Shown piece after piece: positions 1 through 6,582 of a stretch of DNA of 51,196 nucleotides (position 1 is the stretch's first letter; every line of letters begins with the position of its first letter). The stretch is from Obelidium mucronatum. Its lineage: Eukaryota; Chytridiomycota; Chytridiomycetes; Chytridiales; Chytriomycetaceae. The notes below the pieces were generated by a model. It saw only the letters and a list, made by a program, of their open reading frames with translations. It did not search any database and was not told the origin of the DNA. The stretch is from positions 1 to 51,196 of the forward strand of contig JAIVFH010000204.1 of the NCBI GenBank assembly GCA_025765595.1, given 5' to 3'. Made by a program: the position numbers and the translations under genes.

Positions 1-77
1 ACTTTATTGGGCCATAAGTCAAAAATTTTGAAAAATCTGATTGAAAGACTTTCAAATTGGTCCCTTGTGTAACATCT

Positions 78-608
78 TCCAGCATAGCCCAGCCCAATCA
101 GGCTGCCTAATATTCCGAACTAGCCCAATTCACCGAACCAGCCCAATTAGGCTGCCTAATATTTCGAACCAGCCCAATTCACCGAACCAGCCCAATTAGG
201 CTGCCTAATATTCCGAACCAGCCCAATTAGGCTGCCTAATATTCCGAACCAGCCCAATTAGGCTGCCTAATATTCTGAACCAGCCCAATTAGGCTGCCTA
301 ATATTCCGAACCAGCCCAATTAGGCTGCCTAATATTCCGAACCAGCCCAATTAGGCTGCCTAATATTTCGAACCAGCCCAATCCACCGAACCAGCCCAAT
401 TAGGCTGCCTAATATTCCGAACCAGCCCAATTAGGCAGCCTAATATTCCGAACCAGCCCAATTAGGCTGCCAAATATTTCGAACCAGCCCAATTCACCGA
501 ACCAGCCCAATTAGGCTGCCTAATATTCTGAACCAGCCCAATTCCCCAAAGCAGCCCAATTAGGCTGCCTAATTCCAAAGCAGCCCAATTCCAAAGCAGC
601 CCAATTTG
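78..608. repeat. 31-bp minisatellite with a palindromic core
   Basis: About fifteen units of roughly 31 bp run head to tail. The core of most units is ATTAGGC-T-GCCTAAT, a 7-bp inverted repeat around a single T, followed by ATTCCGAACCAGCCC. Shorter 18-bp units (CCCAATTCACCGAACCAG type) are interspersed. Units differ by a few substitutions such as ATTTCG or ATTCTG for ATTCCG, and the array degenerates after about 535. No coding frame runs through it. It fits a subtelomeric satellite, an inference supported by the telomere-like repeats further right. Confidence 0.9.
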
Positions 609-659
609 GCTTGTGGTTTTGTATATAATAAAACTGGCTTTTCTTGTAAAAAATATAGA

Positions 660-736
660 AGTTATGGCACATCTGGTGTGTCATTAGCTTTTGAACCAGT
701 GGGGGGCCAGTTCAATCCCCGCTTCCATCTTGGATT
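660..736 (+). repeat. Degenerate tRNA-like sequence
   Basis: TTAGCTTTTGAACCAGTGG resembles a worn pol III A box and CCAGTTCAATCCCCG a B box. No acceptor stem can be formed, so this is not a working tRNA. It matches the general design of the better preserved tRNA-like heads at 903, 1741 and 4098. Between 736 and 903 I see only AT-rich sequence. Confidence 0.35.
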
Positions 737-902
737 TTTAGGTTTTTCACTTTGAAACTGAAAGTAGAAAACTGAATTATTTTTTTTTTGGTCAAGGTAA
801 GGTTTAAAAAGACTAATTCATAGAAGTTATGTGTTTTTGTACAAAAAATTTCAGCAAAGTTTGAATTATTGTCTCCACTTACACCTTGTATTTGCCAGCA
901 TA

Positions 903-1051
903 AACGCACATCACCTTAGCTCAGTTGGTAAGGTACAGCCATGGGGTGTGCAGGCCAGGGGTTCAAGTCCCCCGGTAGGCAACTTTTATATCATAAAAAT
1001 TTCCGGAGAAACCCTAACTCTCCCCAACCTCCCCCATGAGTAAAGAACCCT
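903..1051 (+). mobile_element. tRNA-derived SINE-like element, copy A
   Basis: The head has an A box (TTAGCTCAGTTGGTA) and a B box (GGGTTCAAGTCCC) spaced as in a tRNA, but the acceptor arms do not pair. The body continues AACTTTTATAT, TTTCCGGAGAAACCC and CCCCATGAGTAAAGAAC. Copies B (1741) and C (4098) share all of this and the same 3' boundary. Copy A ends in CCCTAAC rather than poly(A). A pol III transcribed SINE is the simplest reading; known SINEs pair a tRNA head with a unique body in this way. Confidence 0.6.
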
Positions 1052-1285
1052 AACTCTAAGGCAGACACCAAAAAAAGGCTGAACACTCCTGATGCAACAG
1101 ATTGCCCATTTGACTTGAAACTTAGGCTTGCTATTGCATCACACGACCAACTCTAACAGACAGACAGAAAACACTCTGCTGGCCCAAATGGTCAAATAAT
1201 AGTACCAAAGTAATTTGTTTCGAACCTTGTGAAAATTTTATGACAAATACAAGACAAATACCAAAGAAACAACGAAGGCTTTGGC

Positions 1286-1404
1286 ATTAGACAGTCTGAA
1301 TTAGACAGTCTGAATTAACCGTCTAAATTAGACAGTCTGAATTAGACAGTCTAAATTAGACAGTCTAAATTAGACAGTCTGAATTAGACAGTCTAATTAG
1401 ACCT
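1286..1404. repeat. 14-bp palindromic minisatellite
   Basis: About eight units of ATTAGACAGTCTGA or ATTAGACAGTCTAA. Each carries TTAGAC-A-GTCTAA, a 6-bp inverted repeat around one A. One unit is disrupted (TTAACCGTCTAA). The same array is present at 3629-3745 in the other copy of the duplication. Confidence 0.9.
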
Positions 1405-1446
1405 TTTCTAATGAGAACAACTTATGAAATTTCAATGAATAAATGT

Positions 1447-1521
1447 GTTATTTTAGCTCATCTGACAAGCAGTTCTTTTTGGAATTTGAGGGTCACTGGT
1501 TCAATCCCCAGCACTGTCAAC
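1447..1521 (+). repeat. Degenerate tRNA-like sequence
   Basis: TTTTAGCTCATCTGACAAGC resembles an A box and CTGGTTCAATCCCCAG a T arm with a good B box and a 5-bp stem. The 5' and 3' acceptor halves do not pair well and the anticodon arm is unclear. It is followed by GTCAACTTTT, as the SINE-like heads are followed by GGCAACTTTT. Likely a diverged relative of those heads; not a functional tRNA. Confidence 0.45.
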
Positions 1522-1740
1522 TTTTGGTTGTTTTTCAATTGTTTCAACTTTCTGATAATCTATCCCTCAGTCTAATATGTGGGAAAAACACGAATTTGGA
1601 CAGCAGAGTTTGACTGAATCTTGTCAAGACTCTTTATGCCATCCATAAACTCAGTTTGAAAGTGCAAGCTTCTAACTAGGACTGTCTATTGTTTTCCATA
1701 ATAACCATACTTATTCATGTCAAAAGATAGAATTAACAAC

Positions 1741-1880
1741 ATCCCTTATAGCTCAGTTGGTAAAGCACAGACATGAGGTGCACAGGCCAGGGGTTCAAGT
1801 CCCCCAGTAGGCAACTTTTATATAATAAAAATTTCCGGAGAAACCCTAACTCTCCCCAACCTCCCCCATGAGTAAAGAAC
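1741..1880 (+). mobile_element. tRNA-derived SINE-like element, copy B
   Basis: Same plan as copy A: A box TATAGCTCAGTTGGTA, B box GGGTTCAAGTCCC, body through TTTCCGGAGAAACCC, and end at GAGTAAAGAAC. What follows is CCCCTAAGAACT, so a telomere-like CCCTAA unit again replaces a poly(A) tail. It forms the right end of duplicated copy 1. Confidence 0.6.
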
Positions 1881-1944
1881 CCCTAAGAACTATACATTTG
1901 CTCTGGATTCCTGCATTCCTCTTACATCTTACGGTGGGGGGGGT

Positions 1945-2184
1945 ATGGTATTCACAAAATATCATGTTGCTGTCAAACTGAACCCAGGGGACTTTATTGT
2001 GATGGATGCTGTTAACTACACCCACCAAGTGTCTCCTATTGAAGGAGACCGATATGCCGTTATACTCTTTGCTGATAAGAATGCAACGAATAGCCTGTTG
2101 CAAGGAAAATCTGTAGCAATTACCAACAGAAATTTTCCACTGACTTTCAAAGGGTTAAAAAAGACTTTTAAATTGCCTCAGTAA
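1945..2184 (+). pseudogene. C-terminal fragment of a 2OG-Fe(II) oxygenase-like protein (copy 1)
   Basis: This 79-residue piece has the C-terminal half of the double-stranded beta-helix pattern of 2-oxoglutarate/Fe(II) oxygenases: NPGDFIVMDA, then a histidine (YTHQV), then EGDRYAVILF with the 2-oxoglutarate-binding arginine. It ends in FKGLKKTFKLPQ. Two related copies lie at 11.5-11.9 kb and 12.05-12.3 kb. The upstream half with the HxD iron motif is absent, so this copy cannot be active. By pattern it most resembles the TET/JBP-like branch found in fungal mobile elements; that assignment is inferred. Confidence 0.55.
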
Positions 2185-2295
2185 CACTCTGTGATAATTG
2201 AAGTGTTAAAATAATAAATCTGAAACTTGGGGAATTTTTTTTCTCCCTTTTTTTGTTTGAAAAATTTCCAATTGTAACATTTTTTTTCTAAAAAA

Positions 2296-2795
2296 ATGAG
2301 CCCTCTTACAAGAGCACAAAGAAGAAATGGTGCTGCCGAGCTGGCCAGAAACCTAATCCCAGGAGTGCCCAATGACTACTTCCTTGTAAAGAGAGTTCAT
2401 CCATCAGCCAGATTGCCAGAAAAAATGTCTATCATGGCAGCAGGTTACGATGTTTATAGCACCTGTGTGTTGATCATTGCCCCAGGCAGTCAGATCAGAG
2501 TATCAACAGGTCTACAAATGCAGTTCCCTGAGGGTATGTATGGCAGAATACTCTCCAAACCAGGCAATGCAATCCGTCATGATTTGATTGCAGTCGGAGG
2601 TGTTATAGACGGTACCTTCAGGTAAGCACTATCTCTGTTTTCTACTGTAGGTAACATTGTGACAGGGGAACTGTCAGTGTAGTTCTGGTTAATTTGGGAG
2701 ATAAGCCTGTCAGACTTGGAATGGGACACCCTATTGCCCAAGTAGTCATCAGAAAGTTGGAATCCCCCCAAGTTTTGGAAGTTTTGGATATCTGA
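2296..2795 (+). CDS. dUTPase-like protein, two exons
   Basis: dUTPases hydrolyse dUTP to dUMP as trimers. Exon 1 is 2296-2621 and exon 2 is 2666-2795. The 44-nt intron (GTAAGC...GACAG) restores the frame exactly, giving 151 residues. Motif 1 is AAGYDVYS and motif 3 is GVIDGTFRG; motif 4 is GMGHPIAQ. Deviations are marked. The usual RSG of motif 2 reads KPG, the conserved catalytic Tyr of motif 3 is Phe, and there is no Gly-rich motif 5. It may therefore be inactive or structural, like some viral and retroelement dUTPase-like proteins. It lies between a 2OG-oxygenase fragment and an unrecognised minus-strand gene. Confidence 0.7.
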
Positions 2796-2931
2796 AACAA
2801 ACAAATAGTGTTACATCATTCTTTTTTTGATTGGTGTAAAAGATTCAATAAATGGAACAGGAAAGGTTGATGAAAAGAAAAAAACAACAAAAATAGTACT
2901 GAGAAACTGAAACAAGGAAAATAAACCAAAA

Positions 2932-3375
2932 CTAATTGAAATCATCATCCAACTTGTCTTCTTGCTTCTTGAATGCGGCAATTTTTGCCTCCATTTCCTT
3001 ATTCTTTTCGACAAAGACAAGTTTATCCGGCACAGTCTCCCCTGATTCCGTGGCAAACAGGTGGATGGATAATGGTCGAAAAGTAAAATTATGGTAGGAT
3101 TTTGTTGCACCTGCAAAGCCATTTCTGTCAGGAGCGTCTCTCATGTAGTGACCAATGAAGTAGACAATGTCAATTAAGTCCCCTTCCTTCAATGTGCGGG
3201 CTACTTCACGAAGCTCATAATTTTCATAACTTCCTGTTTTCTCATTGATGGGCAGTTTTGTTGCATTGATAACGGGAATTTTGGAGAAAGAAGATAATTG
3301 AATTTCAAACACTGAGACGCTGCTACCGCTCTGTGTGCCTGCTCTGGGATACTGCCTCTGGGAGCTTTCTGCCAT
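2932..3375 (-). CDS. Unrecognised 147-residue protein with an acidic C-terminus
   Basis: I chose the ATG at 3375 (MAESSQRQYPRAG). The longer frame to 3429 runs into the duplicated repeat and its extra residues are probably not native. The protein has a central alternating region (FEIQLSSF, GDLIDIVYFIGHY, NFTFRPLSIHLFA), a helical charged stretch (KNKEMEAKIAAFKKQ) and ends KLDDDFN. An acidic tail after a beta-rich domain recalls single-stranded DNA-binding proteins, but I see no diagnostic motif. The gene has no intron and converges on the dUTPase-like gene with 136 bp between them. Confidence 0.5.
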   Translation of the reverse strand: MAESSQRQYPRAGTQSGSSVSVFEIQLSSFSKIPVINATKLPINEKTGSYENYELREVARTLKEGDLIDIVYFIGHYMRDAPDRNGFAGATKSYHNFTFRPLSIHLFATESGETVPDKLVFVEKNKEMEAKIAAFKKQEDKLDDDFN

Positions 3376-3628
3376 GCTACTCAAGAAGGCGTCCACCAGA
3401 AGAAGGCAGACACCAAAAAGGCTGAACACTCCTGATGCAACAGATTGCCCATTTGACTTGAAACTTAGGCTTGCTATTGCATCACACGACCAACTCTAAC
3501 AGACAGACAGAAAACACTCTGCTGGCCCAAATGGTCAAATAATAGTACCAAAGTAATTTGTTTCGAACCTTGTGAAAATTTTATGACAAATACAAGACAA
3601 ATACCAAAGAAACAACGAAGGCTTTGGC

Positions 3629-3745
3629 ATTAGACAGTCTGAATTAGACAGTCTGAATTAACCGTCTAAATTAGACAGTCTGAATTAGACAGTCTAAATT
3701 AGACAGTCTAAATTAGACAGTCTGAATTAGACAGTCTAATTAGAC
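3629..3745. repeat. 14-bp palindromic minisatellite, second copy
   Basis: Same units and order as 1286-1404, including the disrupted TTAACCGTCTAA unit. It was evidently duplicated as a block. Confidence 0.9.
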
Positions 3746-3789
3746 CTTTTCTAATGAGAAGAACTTATGAAATTTCAATGAATAAATCT

Positions 3790-3861
3790 GTTATTTTAGC
3801 TCATCTGACAAGCAGTTCTTTTTGGAATTTGAGGGTCACTGGTTCAATCCCCAGCACTGTC
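3790..3861 (+). repeat. Degenerate tRNA-like sequence, second copy
   Basis: Same as 1447-1521: A-box-like TTTTAGCTCATCTG and B-box GGTTCAATCC inside a paired CTGG...CCAG stem. Not a functional tRNA. Confidence 0.45.
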
Positions 3862-4097
3862 AACTTTTGGTTGTTTTTCAATTGTTTCAACTTTCTGATA
3901 ATCTATCCCTCAGTCTAATATGTGGGAAAAACACGAATTTGGACAGCAGAGTTTGACTGAATACCTCTATTTCAGTCTTGTCAAGACTCTTTATGCCATC
4001 CATAAACTCAGTTTGAAAGTGCAAGCTTCTAACTAGGACTGTCTATTGTTTTCCATAATAACCATACTTATTCATGTCAAGAGATAAAATTGACAAC

Positions 4098-4250
4098 ATC
4101 CCCTATAGCTCAGTTGGTAAAGCACAGGCATGAGGTGCGTAGGCCAGGGGCTCAAGTCCCCCAGTAGGCAACTTTTATATAATATAAATTTCCGGAGAAA
4201 CCCTAACTCTCCCCAACCTCCCCCATGAGTAAAGAACAAAAAAAAAAAAA
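4098..4250 (+). mobile_element. tRNA-derived SINE-like element, copy C, with poly(A)
   Basis: A box TATAGCTCAGTTGGTA and B box GGGCTCAAGTCCC, then the shared body and the shared end GAGTAAAGAAC. Unlike copies A and B it is followed by a run of A's (about 4238-4250), as expected of a SINE tail. The ATG near its 3' end is in frame with LINE ORF1. The copy is therefore either the LINE's own 5' region, carrying an internal pol III type promoter, or a SINE inserted directly in front of the LINE. Confidence 0.6.
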
Positions 4251-6582
4251 ATCTTCTAAACAACCCAAGTGTCAACTAGTTTCAAAGTCTACAATGCACT
4301 CCTACCCAGCTGCCTCTAGCAGCTCTACCAACTCCAATCGCATTTCTGAGGCATCGTCTGCAGCGGCGATCCTTGTTCGTGCGGCCATCAAGCAATACAA
4401 CATTAGTTGTTCTTGCGGCGCTCATCGCTCGCTCACCACCGATCCGAACAAGCCGGCCGGCATCATCTACGTGATTTGCAGTCGAAAGTGCGAAGAGAAG
4501 AAGCAGCAGCTTGCTGCATTCGCGGTCGCTCGCTTGTCCAAGTGTGCGCAGTTCGGAGAGATCGCACGACTTCTCAAAATTCAACCAACAGCCCATCAGC
4601 CGTCGGTTGTAGGGCTCCTTAAACGTACTCGCGACGATGCTGCCGCTGTCGCTGATGTCACGTCTCCGGAAGCCGGTCCTCCCACCAAATTGTTGGCTGG
4701 GGTATCCATCAACCAGGACGACTTTGGCAACTCGGATGACGAAGACCGCGCGCTCAAAGTGTCTTTTAACGAGTACCTCGCGAAATCCAAGCACGGTGCG
4801 AGCGTCTTGTCCGGATCTGTCGATGCATCCAAGGTGAATGACTTGGACGACATCAACATCAACACCACAAACAATGACGACGCCGACGACACCCACGCCA
4901 GCAGCAAATACTCGGACGTCAACTTCAACATGGACGACGGAGGAGTCGACGACAATGCCGCCATCAAGTCCACTGCTGCCCCCGTTAAAGTCGTCAACCA
5001 TCCAAATACTCGCCAAACACCCACCACCTACGCTGCAGCCGCAATTAACGGATCTGTCGCTCGGGTCGACGCAAATGCTGGAGCTGCTGTATGCAACGAC
5101 GGCGTTAAACCCACCGGTTCTTCTCTCGCGTCTGTCGGCAAGGCCGCCAGTCGCGATAATCGCGCCAAAGGCGTTGCGAAAGCGAGTCGCATTGCTCTAG
5201 TCAGTGACAACAAGCGCATCGAAGATGCGCGCCTCGAAGAGGCGATTAGACCCGCATCGGCCGACCGCCGCTCTGCCCGCCCTGCCGCTACCAACACTAC
5301 CATCCCCCAGCACCTCCCGCACCTCCCGCCTCCCGCTACCGACAACACATATGGAGTCTCCGCCGCTCCTGACCGACAAGTGCGAGAGTCCGCTTCGCGT
5401 GGCATCCCTTCGGGCGCCGTAGGCGCTGTATCGCGCTGGGAGCATTCCGCTCCCCCCGTCGCACCCCCAGGTAATCGTTCGGTTAATCACGCTGCTGATA
5501 GCGTGTCGGGCGCATTTCGACATGCCTCTGACGCTGTTTTCGACGGCGTCTCGGACTCTGCGGTCGGTCGCTCTCAAGCACCCCCACACCAGTTCGCTAC
5601 TCAGCCTTCACAGGCGCCCCCTCCTTCGGCTCCAGCTGCTTCTCTTGCTGATATTCAAGCACTTTTGGCCCAAATCTCTTCCTTCCAAGTTGACCTTGCT
5701 GCCAAATTAGACAAACAGACAGCCGTGTTACAAGAGAAATTTCAAGCTCAGCTTGCCATGAAGGAGCGGGAAATGGCCGAAATGCGTCTCAATTTCAACG
5801 CAAAGGTCAAGAAACTCTCAGAGGAGCTCGAGGAAACTTGCTCTCTGTATCTCCAATCACGAGCTGGCTCGTCTTCTGGTCGCCAATCCACGACTCAGTC
5901 TACAGCTCGAAAGTCTTGGGCTGATGCTATCTCGGAACCACCTTCAGAGCAAGACTCAGAGGTCCGTGCTGCGCTTGCTGAGCTCAAAGCTCCTGTGCCT
6001 GAGCAGTCTCCTTCCAAGTTTAAACGTACTCAAGTGCAACCAGATGTTGAATTCTACCGCCGATTCTCCGATGTTGAGGTCAAGAACAATGTTGCACTCT
6101 TGTATGTTGTTGGGTTCAAAAAGATCCCTTATTCGCAGCTTAAGCAGAAACTGGAGTTGGTGAAAGTACCTGTTAGGGAAATCTACAACTTCTCATCTGT
6201 CGGGGTTGCTACTATGGAGCTCACTGTCAACATTACTTTTGCCGGTTTCATTGCTCAGAAACTTACTAAGCTGGGGTTTAAGGTCTTGGAAAACTTCCAA
6301 ATGGACAAGGACTCTGTATCTGCCAAGCAACTGCTCTGGAACTACAAGAGGGTCTACAAGATTGCTGAGTCTTCTCCTTATGTCCGGGTCCAAGGCTACT
6401 TTGCTGGTTGGGCCGAACACTTGTACGAGAAACACACCCAGTCTGAAGCACTGAGAGCTCTCATTGCTGAAGAAAACTCTAAGCAAGCTCCTCCTGGTCC
6501 ATCTCCCAAGGGAAAAGGTCGTGCTACTTTTGTCGATGACGGAGCCATGGAATCTTCAGCTCCTTCCCAAGTCGATGGTTAA
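4225..6582 (+). CDS. LINE ORF1 protein
   Basis: 785 residues from the ATG at 4225; an alternative start is Met24 (4294), just after the Lys-rich stretch encoded by the A run. Residues about 62-89 show CxCG, N75, G79, Y82, C85 and C89, resembling a GRF-type zinc finger (ssDNA-binding in APE2 and TOP3). Residues about 200-480 are low-complexity Ala/Ser/Pro-rich. Residues about 490-560 are a predicted coiled coil (LDKQTAVLQEKFQAQLAMK). Near the C-terminus lies an RRM-like alpha/beta region (NNVALLYVVGFKKIP). This matches LINE ORF1 logic: multimerise and coat RNA. GC content is higher than in neighbouring DNA. The stop overlaps the ORF2 start. Confidence 0.8.
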   Translation: MSKEQKKKKSSKQPKCQLVSKSTMHSYPAASSSSTNSNRISEASSAAAILVRAAIKQYNISCSCGAHRSLTTDPNKPAGIIYVICSRKCEEKKQQLAAFAVARLSKCAQFGEIARLLKIQPTAHQPSVVGLLKRTRDDAAAVADVTSPEAGPPTKLLAGVSINQDDFGNSDDEDRALKVSFNEYLAKSKHGASVLSGSVDASKVNDLDDININTTNNDDADDTHASSKYSDVNFNMDDGGVDDNAAIKSTAAPVKVVNHPNTRQTPTTYAAAAINGSVARVDANAGAAVCNDGVKPTGSSLASVGKAASRDNRAKGVAKASRIALVSDNKRIEDARLEEAIRPASADRRSARPAATNTTIPQHLPHLPPPATDNTYGVSAAPDRQVRESASRGIPSGAVGAVSRWEHSAPPVAPPGNRSVNHAADSVSGAFRHASDAVFDGVSDSAVGRSQAPPHQFATQPSQAPPPSAPAASLADIQALLAQISSFQVDLAAKLDKQTAVLQEKFQAQLAMKEREMAEMRLNFNAKVKKLSEELEETCSLYLQSRAGSSSGRQSTTQSTARKSWADAISEPPSEQDSEVRAALAELKAPVPEQSPSKFKRTQVQPDVEFYRRFSDVEVKNNVALLYVVGFKKIPYSQLKQKLELVKVPVREIYNFSSVGVATMELTVNITFAGFIAQKLTKLGFKVLENFQMDKDSVSAKQLLWNYKRVYKIAESSPYVRVQGYFAGWAEHLYEKHTQSEALRALIAEENSKQAPPGPSPKGKGRATFVDDGAMESSAPSQVDG

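Larger units (their letters stand above)
1062..1880. repeat. 0.8-kb duplicated segment, copy 1
   Basis: The segment starting AAGGCAGACACCAAAA and ending ATGAGTAAAGAAC recurs at 3404-4237 with very few differences. The clearest is a 14-bp deletion near 1620 relative to the other copy. It contains a 14-bp palindromic satellite, a degenerate tRNA-like stretch and SINE-like copy B. The near identity suggests recent duplication, or two insertions of one composite element. Confidence 0.9.
3404..4237. repeat. 0.8-kb duplicated segment, copy 2
   Basis: Copy of 1062-1880. It begins just inside the 5' side of the unrecognised gene at 2932-3375 and ends within the start of LINE ORF1 (ATGAGTAAAGAAC). 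It carries 14 bp (about 3963-3976) that copy 1 lacks. Confidence 0.9.

Noticed and set aside
78..608. CRISPR-like appearance of the regular repeats
   Set aside because: There are no unique spacers; units are contiguous and diverged, and the host is a eukaryote.
903..981. Functional tRNA gene in the SINE-like heads
   Set aside because: A and B boxes are good, but the acceptor halves do not pair (about three of seven) and no T-run terminator follows. The same holds for copies at 1741 and 4098.
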